A stretch of DNA of 14,352 nt. Source: DASZZX01 sp036260415. Its GTDB lineage: Bacteria; Actinomycetota; Nitriliruptoria; Nitriliruptorales; JAHWKO01. This document shows positions 1 to 6,039 of the stretch, one piece after another. The notes under the pieces were generated by a model. The model ran no database searches. It saw only the letters and a program-made list of their open reading frames with translations, and was not told where the DNA came from. A program made the translations under genes and the position numbers. The stretch's first letter is position 1. The number at the start of each line of letters is the position of its first letter. The stretch spans positions 1 through 14,352 of the forward strand of contig DASZZX010000302.1 in assembly GCA_036260415.1 (NCBI GenBank), in the 5' to 3' direction.

Positions 1-33
1 CCTACCACCAGCAGCCGACGGTGCACCCGCCGC

Positions 34-48
34 TACGATGCGCGCATC
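34..48 (+). promoter_or_regulatory. Candidate -10 element with overlapping palindrome
   Basis: TACGAT at 34-39 fits the actinobacterial TANNNT -10 consensus and lies about 30 bases before the TTG start at 70. A perfect 12-bp palindrome, GATGCGCGCATC at 37-48, overlaps the end of the -10 and the expected transcription start near 46, where an operator would sit. No clear -35 is visible. Inferred from sequence only. Confidence 0.35.
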
Positions 49-69
49 ACGAGCGACGAGGAGGCGGCC

Positions 70-306
70 TTGGGCGTCAGCGCGTACGTCCTCATCCAGA
101 CGGAGGTCGGCAAGGCGGCGGACGTGGCGGAGCGCGTCGCCGCCATCAAGGGGGTGGCGGACGCCTCGGACGTCACCGGACCGTACGACGTCATCGTGCG
201 CGCCGAGGCGCGCAACGTGGATGAGTTGGGCAAGATGGTCGTATCGAAGATCCAGGCCATCCCGGGGATCACGCGGACGTTGACCTGCCCGGTCGTGCAC
301 CTCTGA
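70..306 (+). CDS. Stand-alone Lrp/AsnC ligand-binding (RAM) domain protein
   Basis: This 78-residue protein is the whole length of an Lrp/AsnC ligand-binding domain (RAM, ACT-like fold) without the helix-turn-helix half. The pattern is visible: an opening strand SAYVLIQTEVG (residues 4-14), a helix ending in IKGVADASDVTG, the family-typical GPYDVIVRAE (37-46), then a helix and TRTLTCPVVHL at the end. Such proteins oligomerise and are thought to sense small molecules such as amino acids; a direct DNA-binding role is unlikely here. The start is TTG at 70, chosen because a strong ribosome binding site (GAGGAGG, 58-64) sits five bases before it and no ATG or GTG follows in a sensible place. It converges on ddl, 37 bases away. 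From memory, small proteins of this type lie near ddl and thiL in other actinobacteria. The family call is strong; the ligand is unknown. Confidence 0.9.
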   Translation: MGVSAYVLIQTEVGKAADVAERVAAIKGVADASDVTGPYDVIVRAEARNVDELGKMVVSKIQAIPGITRTLTCPVVHL

Positions 307-311
307 GGTGC
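297..311. other. Small inverted repeat at the convergent gene ends
   Basis: GCACCTC, one T, then GAGGTGC form a perfect 15-base inverted repeat over the stop codon of the Lrp-like gene. As RNA it could form a 5-6 bp stem with a 3-5 base loop. It lies between convergent genes, but it has no U-tract and the stem is short, so a terminator role is only possible. Confidence 0.2.
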
Positions 312-343
312 CGCACGTCACGCCCCAGCGTCCGGGCCGCGAG

Positions 344-1441
344 CTAGGGGGCGTAGTGCCCGTCGGCCTGAGCCGCTTCCAACGCCAGCTCCAGGAGACG
401 GCTCACCAGCGCCGAGTACTCCAGACCCTCCGCCTGCCACAGCCGCGGGAACATGGAGCTCGGCGTGAAGCCGGGGATGGTGTTGATCTCGTTGACGAAG
501 AGGTCCCGCTCGCCGCGCAGGAAGAAGTCGATGCGGGCCATGCCACGGCAGCCGATCGCGTGGTAGGCCTGCCGGGCCGTCTCCTGGAAGGCGACTGTGA
601 GGTCGTCGGGGAGGTCGGCGGGCAAGATCAGCTCGGAGGCGTCGAGGTACTTGGCCTCGAAGTCGTAGAACTCGTGGCTGGGCACGATCTCGCCTGGTGC
701 GGTGACAGCGACCTCGCTGTTGCCGAGCGCACCCACCTCGATCTCGCGTAGATCCTCGACCCCCTCCTCGACGATCGCCACTCGGTCGTACTCGAACGCC
801 TCCTGCAGCCCGGCCTCCAGTTGGTGGCGCCCCTTGACCTTGGTGATCCCGATCGATGAGCCCTGCCGGGCCGGCTTGGTGAAGATCGGGTAGGAGAGCG
901 CACCTTCGATCTCGTCGAGCAGCGCGCCGCGTTCGCGCTCCCAGCGTTCACGGCGCACTGGCAGGTACGGCACCTGCGGGAGCCCGCGCGCCTTGAAGGC
1001 GTTCTTCATGGCGCGCTTGTCGATGCCCACCGAGGAAGCGGTCACGTCGGCGCCGACGTAGGGGACAGTGAACGTTGCCAAGAGCCCCTGGACCGTGCCG
1101 TCCTCCCCGTACGGGCCGTGCAGCACCGGGAACGCCACGTCGATCCCCGACACGGCCTCGTAGCGGTCGTCGTCCACGTCGAACCGCACCAGGGCCGGGC
1201 CCTTGCGCCCCAGCACGAGCGCGACGGTGGAACCGTCGTCGTCCACCTCGGGCAGCGCCCGGCCCGGGCGCGTTTGGATGTCACCGTCGGTCAACACCCA
1301 CCGTCCACCCCTGGTGATCCCCACGGGGACGACCTCGTAGCGGTCGCGGTCGATCGCCGCGAGGACCGAGCGAGCGGACAGGCACGACACGCCGTGCTCG
1401 CTCGAGCGGCCGCCGTAGAGGATCAGCGCACGTCGCCTCAT
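344..1441 (-). CDS. ddl: D-alanine--D-alanine ligase
   Basis: An ATP-grasp enzyme that joins two D-alanines in the cytoplasm for peptidoglycan precursor synthesis. From ATG at 1441 the protein has 365 residues, the usual family size. Visible motifs: GGRSSEHGVSC (10-20, the actinobacterial form of the first Ddl signature), HGPYGEDGTVQG (108-119), GIDK (140-143), KPARQGSSIGITKV (189-202, ATP-binding region), FYDFEAKY (258-265, omega loop), MARIDFF (301-307) and NEINTIPGFTPSSMFP (317-332, metal and substrate binding). The tyrosine ending FYDFEAKY corresponds to E. coli DdlB Tyr216, which is Phe in some D-Ala-D-Lac ligases, so D-Ala-D-Ala specificity is expected. ATG 1441 is preferred because it puts the first strand RALILYGG at the usual distance; a GTG at 1462 would add seven residues. 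Neither has a strong ribosome binding site. It lies downstream of gpsA on the same strand, beyond a hairpin. Confidence 0.96.
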   Translation of the reverse strand: MRRRALILYGGRSSEHGVSCLSARSVLAAIDRDRYEVVPVGITRGGRWVLTDGDIQTRPGRALPEVDDDGSTVALVLGRKGPALVRFDVDDDRYEAVSGIDVAFPVLHGPYGEDGTVQGLLATFTVPYVGADVTASSVGIDKRAMKNAFKARGLPQVPYLPVRRERWERERGALLDEIEGALSYPIFTKPARQGSSIGITKVKGRHQLEAGLQEAFEYDRVAIVEEGVEDLREIEVGALGNSEVAVTAPGEIVPSHEFYDFEAKYLDASELILPADLPDDLTVAFQETARQAYHAIGCRGMARIDFFLRGERDLFVNEINTIPGFTPSSMFPRLWQAEGLEYSALVSRLLELALEAAQADGHYAP

Positions 1442-1493
1442 GGGTTCATCCGTCCCGCCCACCGGCCGCGCCCAACGCCACCGCCGACGGGGG

Positions 1494-1499
1494 ACGGTA
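1494..1499 (-). promoter_or_regulatory. Candidate -10 for ddl
   Basis: On the minus strand these bases read TACCGT, a TANNNT match, about 50 bases upstream of the ddl ATG. This would let ddl be transcribed separately from gpsA, in keeping with the hairpin just upstream. No -35 is visible. Confidence 0.25.
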
Positions 1500-1532
1500 G
1501 GCGGTCGAGGCGCCAGGTTCCCACGGACAGCC

Positions 1533-1558
1533 GGCCGAGCCCGCTCCGGGGCTCGGCC
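1533..1558 (-). terminator. Hairpin downstream of gpsA
   Basis: GGCCGAGCCC (1533-1542), a six-base loop and GGGCTCGGCC (1549-1558) form a perfect 10-bp GC-rich stem. It begins 50 bases past the gpsA stop in the direction of transcription. It has no clear U-tract, as is common for actinobacterial terminators. It is the strongest hairpin in the ddl/gpsA gap. Confidence 0.5.
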
Positions 1559-1607
1559 CGGTTCTTCGGGTCGCGGCGAGCCGAGCCCGTGCGCGGCAAC
1601 GCCACGG

Positions 1608-2642
1608 TCACGAGCCGACCTGGTCGTCGTCGGGGAGGCCGTGCATCTCCGGCTTGGGTTCGCGGGTCATCAGCTGTGGGACGGCGTCGCGAGGGTCCCC
1701 GCCGTGGTGGATCACGCCCACCACCGCGGCGGTGATGGGCATCTCGATGCCGCTGCGGTCGGCGAGACGCAGGATGGCCTGCGACGACTTGACGCCCTCC
1801 GCGACCATGTTCATGGAGCCGATGATGTCGTCGAGCAGCTCACCGCGGCCCAGCCGCTCACCCACGGTGCGATTGCGCGAGTCCTCGGAGGTGCACGTCA
1901 CCACCAGATCGCCCACCCCTGCCAGGCCGAGGAACGTCAGCGGCCTGCCTCCCAGGGCGACCCCCAACCGGGTCATCTCCGCCAGGCCGCGCGTCACCAG
2001 CGTGGCCTTGGTGTTCTTGCCCAACCCCATCCCGTCGGCCATGCCGGCGGCCAGTGCGATGACGTTCTTGACCGCACCTCCGGTCTCGCAGCCGACCCGG
2101 TCGGGGTTGGTGTACACGCGGAAGTATGGGGTCATCGAGGCCGCCAGCACGTCCCGCGCGCGCTGCTCGTCCGGACAGGCCGCGACGGTCCCAGCCGGGA
2201 GCCGCTGCGCGCACTCGCGGGCGATGTTGGGGCCGCTGACCACCACCACCCGGTCGGGGTCGCAGTCGAGCGTCTCGCGCACGAGCCGGCTGCCGGTGCG
2301 CAACGTGTCCACGTCGACGCCCTTGACGAGGCTGGCGAGCGTCGCCTCCGCGGCGATCGCGTCCCCCCATGCGCGCAGCTGGTCAGCCAACCCCACCGAC
2401 GGCACCGCCAGGATCACCACATCCGCACCGTCGAGCGCGCGCTGCGGATCGTCGGTGGCCTCCAGTGAGGAGGGCAGGTCGATGCCGGGCAGGTAGCCGC
2501 TGTTGCGACGGTCGTGCTGGATCTCGTCCGCGACCTCACGGCGTCGCGCCCACAGGTGGGTCGGCCGACCCGCGTCGCAGCAGATCAGCGCGAAGGCGGT
2601 GCCCCACGAGCCCGCCCCCATGACCGCGACCTTGCCGGTCAC
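1608..2642 (-). CDS. gpsA: Glycerol-3-phosphate dehydrogenase [NAD(P)+]
   Basis: A cytoplasmic enzyme that reduces dihydroxyacetone phosphate to sn-glycerol-3-phosphate, the phospholipid backbone. It has 344 residues, normal for GpsA. The N-terminal Rossmann fold carries GAGSWGTA (9-16). Further motifs are VKG (106-108), SGPNIARE (136-143), the catalytic-lysine region VKNVIALAAG (191-200, Lys192), NTKATLVTRGLAEM (210-223), GLAGVGDLVVTCTS (239-252) and SRNRTVG (255-261). The start is GTG at 2642, four bases after a good ribosome binding site (GGGAGGA on the minus strand, 2647-2653). The C-terminal 15 or so residues are charged and poorly conserved. No TANNNT element lies close upstream; the nearest minus-strand candidate is beyond the 28-bp repeat array, so the repeats could lie in the 5' untranslated region. 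Confidence 0.97.
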   Translation of the reverse strand: MTGKVAVMGAGSWGTAFALICCDAGRPTHLWARRREVADEIQHDRRNSGYLPGIDLPSSLEATDDPQRALDGADVVILAVPSVGLADQLRAWGDAIAAEATLASLVKGVDVDTLRTGSRLVRETLDCDPDRVVVVSGPNIARECAQRLPAGTVAACPDEQRARDVLAASMTPYFRVYTNPDRVGCETGGAVKNVIALAAGMADGMGLGKNTKATLVTRGLAEMTRLGVALGGRPLTFLGLAGVGDLVVTCTSEDSRNRTVGERLGRGELLDDIIGSMNMVAEGVKSSQAILRLADRSGIEMPITAAVVGVIHHGGDPRDAVPQLMTREPKPEMHGLPDDDQVGS

Positions 2643-2692
2643 ACCGTCCTCCCGTCCGGGCCGGGCCTCGGGCTCGGCTGCTCTCGGCCTCC

Positions 2693-2814
2693 GGCGCCGG
2701 TCGGGCTGGCCACGTCCTCAGGCGCCGGTCGGGCGACCTCAGGCGCCGGTCCGGCTGGCCACGACCTCAGGCGCCGGTCGGGCTGGCCACGACCTCAGGC
2801 GCCGGTCCGGCTGG
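2693..2814. repeat. 28-bp tandem repeat array between gpsA and cofC
   Basis: About 4.4 head-to-tail copies of a 28-bp unit starting GGCGCCGGTC and ending CGACCTCA. Copies: 2693-2720 (28), 2721-2741 (21, lacking the seven bases TGGCCAC), 2742-2769 (28), 2770-2797 (28) and a partial copy 2798-2814. The 11th base is G, G, C, G, C across the copies, suggesting a second-level duplication of 56 bp. Each full unit contains the palindromes GGCGCC and TGGCCA and a GGTC...GACC inverted repeat, so each could fold as a small hairpin in RNA. There are no spacers, so it is not CRISPR. It fills much of the divergent gpsA/cofC intergenic region. Function is unknown. Confidence 0.9.
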
Positions 2815-2819
2815 CGCCG

Positions 2820-2832
2820 ACGTTAGTAGGCT
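2820..2832. promoter_or_regulatory. Overlapping divergent -10 candidates for gpsA and cofC
   Basis: This is the only AT-leaning spot in the intergenic region. On the plus strand TAGGCT (2827-2832) fits a -10 for cofC. On the minus strand TAACGT (2825-2820) fits a -10 for gpsA and would give a leader of about 170 bases spanning the repeat array. Both are inferred from consensus only. Confidence 0.35.
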
Positions 2833-2887
2833 CGACCGGCTGCCGGCCGGAGGTCGCCCGACGACACCCCTCGCTGACGCGCCCGTC

Positions 2888-3538
2888 GTGGCGCTGGTCC
2901 CCTTCCGTGCGCCGGGGCACGGCAAGACCCGGCTGGCGACCCGCGATCGCGCCGGCGTGCGCGGCCTCACCCCTGCCGAGCGCGCCGCCCTCGCGGCGGC
3001 CATGCTGTCCGACGTCGCGGCCGCGCTCACCGGCGCCCCGGTCGACCAGCTCGTGGTCGCGGCCAGCGACGCGGCGGCCGCGACCGCCGCATCGGCGCTG
3101 GGACTGGCGGTCGTCGTCGATCCGCCCGCCGCCGCCGGACTGGACCACGCCCTCGACGCCGCGGCCCGGCGCACCGTGCAGGAGGGGACGCTGCTCGTGG
3201 TCGCTGCCGACCTGCCGTGCCTGCAGCCGGCCGAGGTGGAAGCCGTGCTCACGGTTCGTGGCGCGGTGGTGGTCGCCCCGACCACCGATGGTGGCACCGG
3301 CGGGCTGCTGCGTCGCCCTCCCACCGCCGTGCCGACGGCGTACGGCCCCCGATCGGCCGAGCGCCACCTCGCGCTGGCGGCCGCACGTGGGCTCCCCGCC
3401 GCGCGCGTCGAACTCGACGGCTTCCGGCACGACGTCGACACCTGGGCGGACCTGGCCGCCCTCCACCAACGCAGGCCCGGGCCGGCCACCGCGGCGTTCC
3501 TCGACCGCATCGCCGGCCGGTTGACGGCGACCGCGTAA
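2888..3538 (+). CDS. cofC: CofC/FbiD-like guanylyltransferase of F420 biosynthesis
   Basis: This enzyme activates a three-carbon phospho-acid (2-phospho-L-lactate in archaea, phosphoenolpyruvate in mycobacterial FbiD) with GTP, giving the side-chain donor for coenzyme F420. The protein is 216 residues, the family size, with a nucleotidyltransferase (GT-A-like) fold. Motifs: VPFRAPGHGKTRL (4-16, the VPVK...KTRL nucleotide-binding start), ADLP (107-110, metal-binding acid), APTTDGGTGGLL (130-141), YGPRSAERH (152-160, equivalent of the FGxxSxxxH motif) and DVDTWADL (182-189). GTG at 2888 is the first ordinary start codon in frame, but no ribosome binding site lies near it; a CTG at 2840 is discussed as an alternative. 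It is divergent from gpsA and convergent with the mgtC-like gene, with one base between the stop codons. The substrate cannot be decided from sequence. Confidence 0.88.
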   Translation: MALVPFRAPGHGKTRLATRDRAGVRGLTPAERAALAAAMLSDVAAALTGAPVDQLVVAASDAAAATAASALGLAVVVDPPAAAGLDHALDAAARRTVQEGTLLVVAADLPCLQPAEVEAVLTVRGAVVVAPTTDGGTGGLLRRPPTAVPTAYGPRSAERHLALAAARGLPAARVELDGFRHDVDTWADLAALHQRRPGPATAAFLDRIAGRLTATA

Positions 3539-3539
3539 G

Positions 3540-4202
3540 TCAGCGCTCGGGGGCCCCGACGGCTTCCTCCGACAGGAACTCCACGCCGTCGGCACCGGCC
3601 ACGCGGCCCAGCACGTCCTCGACGTCGGGCCGGCGGCCGTGCAGCCGCAGCTCCATCGCCACGCGGTCCCCGAAGGGCCGCAGGTCCATGCGGTCGAGGC
3701 GCACAGCCGCCTGGCGCAGCGTCTCGCGCACCCGACCGGCGGTGGCCAGGTCAGCGACGACCACGTGCACGGTCGTGTCCTCGCGGCGACCGGCCCGCAG
3801 CAGGGCCGCGGCCAGCCACTCGAGTGGCCACAGCGCCAACAGGGTGATGACCACCAGTGCCAGACCCGTGGTGTACGCCCCGACCCCCGCGTTGAGCCCG
3901 GCAGCAGCCGATCCCCACAGCGCTGCCGCGGTCGTCAGACCCTGGGGCTTGCCGCCGGTGGCAAAGATCGCACCGCCGCCGAGGAACCCGATGCCGGACA
4001 CGATCTGGGAGGCCACCCGGCTCTCGTCGACGTTGCCGAACGGGAAGTGCCTGACCGACGCGTACGCGAACGCGGCCGCTGCCACCCCGACCACGATGTT
4101 GGTCCGCAACCCCGCCGGCTTGGCGCGCAGCTCGCGGTCGATGCCGATCCCAGCCGCGAACAGGGCGGCTGCCCCCAGGCGCAGGAACGGTGTCCAGTCC
4201 AT
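3540..4202 (-). CDS. MgtC/SapB family membrane protein
   Basis: A 220-residue inner-membrane protein. The N-terminal part (about 1-135) has roughly five hydrophobic segments and the MgtC/SapB signatures GIGIDRELRAKPAGLRTN (18-35), SGIGFLGGGAIF (69-80) and GLTTAAALW (88-96). Residues about 143-215 form a soluble tail with alternating strands and helices (TVHVVVADLATAGRVRETL...), like the ACT-like C-terminal domain of long MgtC proteins. MgtC proteins are linked to growth in low magnesium and to modulation of F1Fo ATP synthase; those roles come from other species. The ATG at 4202 follows the LapA-like stop codon by seven bases, and its likely ribosome binding site (GTGAGG) overlaps that stop, so the two genes are probably translationally coupled. 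The exact substrate or partner is unknown. Confidence 0.92.
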   Translation of the reverse strand: MDWTPFLRLGAAALFAAGIGIDRELRAKPAGLRTNIVVGVAAAAFAYASVRHFPFGNVDESRVASQIVSGIGFLGGGAIFATGGKPQGLTTAAALWGSAAAGLNAGVGAYTTGLALVVITLLALWPLEWLAAALLRAGRREDTTVHVVVADLATAGRVRETLRQAAVRLDRMDLRPFGDRVAMELRLHGRRPDVEDVLGRVAGADGVEFLSEEAVGAPER

Positions 4203-4209
4203 GCCGACC

Positions 4210-4611
4210 TCACGCCCCGCGTCGCTCGGGGGGGCGACGCCGACCTGCGCCGGCGGGGTCCGCCACGCGCGTGCGGCGGCGGTGGCGCCACCACACCAGG
4301 CCGGCCCCGAGCAGCGCCCCGACGGCGAACGATCCCAGCAGCAGCACGATCAGCGGCACACCACCGCGCACGTACTCGCCCCCCTGCCGGACCACCTCGG
4401 TGCCACCGAAGATCCAGTGGAAGTCGACCGGCTGCACGTTGATGGAGGTGAACGCGACGAACAGCACGGCCACCACCACGAGGGCGATCCGCCCGACCTG
4501 TTGGGTGAACGGCACGGTCCGGGGGGCCGGCGGCTCGCGCTGTTCGCCGCCGCCGTCGCCCCGGTCGTGGGCGTCCGGCGGTCGGGCTGCGTGGTCCTGG
4601 TCGTCCGCCAC
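4210..4611 (-). CDS. LapA-family (DUF1049-like) two-helix membrane protein
   Basis: A 133-residue protein with a charged, disordered N-terminus (1-38), a first membrane helix (about 41-57, RIALVVVAVLFVAFTSI), a short external stretch with the family-like NVQPVDFHWIFGG (59-70), a second helix (about 85-107) and a basic C-terminal tail beginning WWRHRRRTR. This is the layout of LapA (lipopolysaccharide assembly protein A) domain proteins, which are widespread in bacteria without LPS, where their job is not known. The start is GTG at 4611, four bases after AGGAGG. It is the first gene of a two-gene operon with the MgtC-like protein. A minus-strand -10 candidate lies about 32 bases upstream of the start. 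Confidence 0.82.
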   Translation of the reverse strand: MADDQDHAARPPDAHDRGDGGGEQREPPAPRTVPFTQQVGRIALVVVAVLFVAFTSINVQPVDFHWIFGGTEVVRQGGEYVRGGVPLIVLLLGSFAVGALLGAGLVWWRHRRRTRVADPAGAGRRRPPERRGA

Positions 4612-4642
4612 CCGCCCTCCTGGTCGCGCGCGTGCGCCGCCG

Positions 4643-4648
4643 ATCGTA
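4643..4648 (-). promoter_or_regulatory. Candidate -10 for the lapA/mgtC-like operon
   Basis: The minus strand reads TACGAT here, a TANNNT match. The expected transcription start near 4636 would give a leader of about 25 bases containing the AGGAGG ribosome binding site of the GTG start at 4611. Confidence 0.4.
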
Positions 4649-4693
4649 GGAACACCCCAGGCTGCGTGCGCCCGATCGTCAGCGGCGTGCCAG

Positions 4694-4699
4694 TACCCT
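4694..4699 (+). promoter_or_regulatory. Candidate -10 for the cold-shock-like gene
   Basis: TACCCT, identical to the -10 elements in front of serB and the dapC-like gene. The expected start near 4707 leaves a leader of about 16 bases with a GGAGGG ribosome binding site (4714-4719) before the ATG at 4723. Confidence 0.45.
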
Positions 4700-4722
4700 C
4701 ACGCCACGCGAGCGGAGGGCGC

Positions 4723-4929
4723 ATGCCCCAGGGGACCGTCAAGAGCTTCGACCCGGTGACCCAGCAGGCGGTGATCCTCGACGATCGTCTGCGCCAACTG
4801 CCCGTCAGCCGTCAGGTGTTCGCGGCGTCGGGACTGCGTGAGCTGCGCCTGGGTCAGCGCGTGCGCTTCGAACTCGACGACGAGGACGGGTCCGAGCGGG
4901 TCACCAACCTCAACATCATCAGCCTGTGA
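4723..4929 (+). CDS. Degenerate cold-shock-domain protein
   Basis: A 68-residue protein with the length and outline of a bacterial cold-shock protein. It starts MPQGTVKSFDP, like the usual M..GTVKWFN, and ends in LRLGQRVRFELDDEDG followed by a strand like the CspA C-terminus (GQRVEFEV...). The RNA-binding core is lost: the Trp after GTVK is Ser, the KGFGFI motif is TQQAVI and the VFVHFS motif is replaced by PVSRQVFA. It may have kept the five-stranded barrel but not the aromatic nucleic-acid surface. GGAGGG lies three bases before the ATG. It is followed after 31 bases by a convergent gene. The family link is by pattern, not by a profile search. Function is unknown. Confidence 0.75.
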   Translation: MPQGTVKSFDPVTQQAVILDDRLRQLPVSRQVFAASGLRELRLGQRVRFELDDEDGSERVTNLNIISL

Positions 4930-4960
4930 GTGATCGCGGCCCGGGCGGAACGACCGCGGG

Positions 4961-5755
4961 TCAGCGCACGGTCCCGGTGAGCTCCTCGAGGACGCTGGCG
5001 CTGCGGACCAGCAGCCCCTGGCCGTGGTCGAGACCCTCCTGGTCCGCCCACCCGCGTGTGCTCTCGAGAGCCTGGCGGAGCGTCCGGGCCGCCTCGGGTG
5101 CCGTCCCGCCGTACCCGGCCAGTGCTGCGGACGCGACCTTGTCGGGGTCGAGCTCGACCAGCTCCCGCAGGATCGACGGCGGGTCCGACTCGTCGCGGTA
5201 GGCGAGCGCGGCCGCCGCCTGGAACGCCGCGCTGTCGACGTCCCCACCGGACGCGATGATGGCCAGGTGCATCAGCGCTTTGGCCGACAGACGGTCCTCG
5301 TCGGCGACCGCTTCCACCAGCGGGGCGAAGGCGCCGAGCGCGTCGGCGCCGAGCAGCGGCCGGTGGATAGTCACGTGTTTGGTCCTGACCGGGACCGGCT
5401 GGTGCACCTCGAGGTCGTGCGGTGGCTCTCCCGTGAGCCACTCGTGCAGGGGGCGGGCGGCTGCCCAGTAGCCGCCCTGCTCCCGGGCCGAGCCGGGCAC
5501 GCCGATGGCCTTGCGGGGGTCGACCGTGAAGCTCACCAAGCCCCGGCCGTGCTCGGCGGCCTGCTGACGCGCGTGATCCAGGTGGAGGTAGGCGGACACC
5601 CGACGGCCGTGGGCGTAGACGCCCGGCGCGGCGACGTCCTCGGGCCCTGGCGGCCCGTAGCGGTCGCTGAGATCGGTGCGAGTGCGCAGCCCCTCCTCCT
5701 CGATGAGCGGCAACCGCCAGGTGGGCGTGACGTGGTAGACGGTGAGGCGGGGCAC
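4961..5755 (-). CDS. Hypothetical protein with ADP-ribosyltransferase-like N-terminus
   Basis: I do not recognise a named family. The 264-residue protein has two parts. Residues 1-135 look like an ART fold: strand TVYHVTP (5-11), helix then EEEGLRTRTDL (19-29), PGVYAHG (44-50), AYLHLDHARQQA (55-66), strand GLVSFTVDP (72-80) and LEVHQPVPVRTKHVTIHRP (115-133). His8, Tyr47 and Glu116 sit where the H-Y-E triad of diphtheria-toxin-like transferases would be, and the EV..PVP...V.I ending is common in ART and RES-type domains. Residues about 140-264 are alpha-helical and Ala-rich, possibly HEAT-like. There is no signal peptide or membrane segment. The start is GTG at 5755, six bases after the stop of the 81-residue protein, with no strong ribosome binding site, so translational coupling is likely. 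The gene is real by codon pattern and context; the enzymatic call is inference. Confidence 0.8.
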   Translation of the reverse strand: MPRLTVYHVTPTWRLPLIEEEGLRTRTDLSDRYGPPGPEDVAAPGVYAHGRRVSAYLHLDHARQQAAEHGRGLVSFTVDPRKAIGVPGSAREQGGYWAAARPLHEWLTGEPPHDLEVHQPVPVRTKHVTIHRPLLGADALGAFAPLVEAVADEDRLSAKALMHLAIIASGGDVDSAAFQAAAALAYRDESDPPSILRELVELDPDKVASAALAGYGGTAPEAARTLRQALESTRGWADQEGLDHGQGLLVRSASVLEELTGTVR

Positions 5756-5761
5756 GGTCCG

Positions 5762-6007
5762 TCAGCGACGCCGCAGCTGGCGGTCCAGCTCACCGCTGAA
5801 GCGTCGTAGCTGCTCATCGGCCCGGTCGAGGTCCTCCTTCGCCGCGTTGGTGATCGCGACGATGCGCCGCTGCCACCGGGCCTTCTGCTCCGCGGAGACC
5901 CGTGCGCTCTCCACCCGCTCGTGCAGCTCGCGCAGGCCGTCGGTGAGAGCCAGGAAGCGTTCGGCGTCCAGGAGTCCTCGCTTCCTGGCCGGACGCTGCA
6001 TCCCCAC
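5762..6007 (-). CDS. Small charged helical protein, partner of the ART-like gene
   Basis: An unrecognised 81-residue protein. It is rich in Arg, Glu, Ala and Leu and is predicted almost wholly helical from about residue 14 on (ERFLALTDGLRELHERV, then EQKARWQRRIVAITN and LDRADEQLRRFSGELDRQLR). Heptad-like spacing of Leu and Ile suggests a coiled coil or helical hairpin. There are no cysteines, membrane segment or DNA-binding motif. The GTG at 6007 gives 81 residues and the ATG at 6001 gives 79; neither has a clear ribosome binding site. Its stop lies six bases before the start of the ART-like gene, so they are probably an operon. It could be a scaffold, regulator or antitoxin-like partner, but nothing in the sequence decides this. 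Confidence 0.65.
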   Translation of the reverse strand: MGMQRPARKRGLLDAERFLALTDGLRELHERVESARVSAEQKARWQRRIVAITNAAKEDLDRADEQLRRFSGELDRQLRRR

Positions 6008-6039
6008 GAGCGGACCCCCCGACAGCCGTTTGGCGCGCC

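Noticed and set aside
1440..2468. Plus-strand open frame opposite gpsA
   Set aside because: It covers the ddl promoter region and the gpsA hairpin, and gpsA on the other strand is unambiguous.
2693..2814. CRISPR array
   Set aside because: The 28-bp units are joined head to tail with no unique spacers, and no cas-like gene is present.
4930..4960. Terminator between the cold-shock-like and ART-like genes
   Set aside because: Only a bulged 3+4 bp stem (CCCGGGCGG with CCGCGGG) is present, too weak to call.
5024..5809. Plus-strand open frame of about 260 codons opposite the ART-like gene
   Set aside because: It is a high-GC shadow: no recognisable motif, unnatural composition, and the minus-strand gene has coherent strands, helices and operon spacing.
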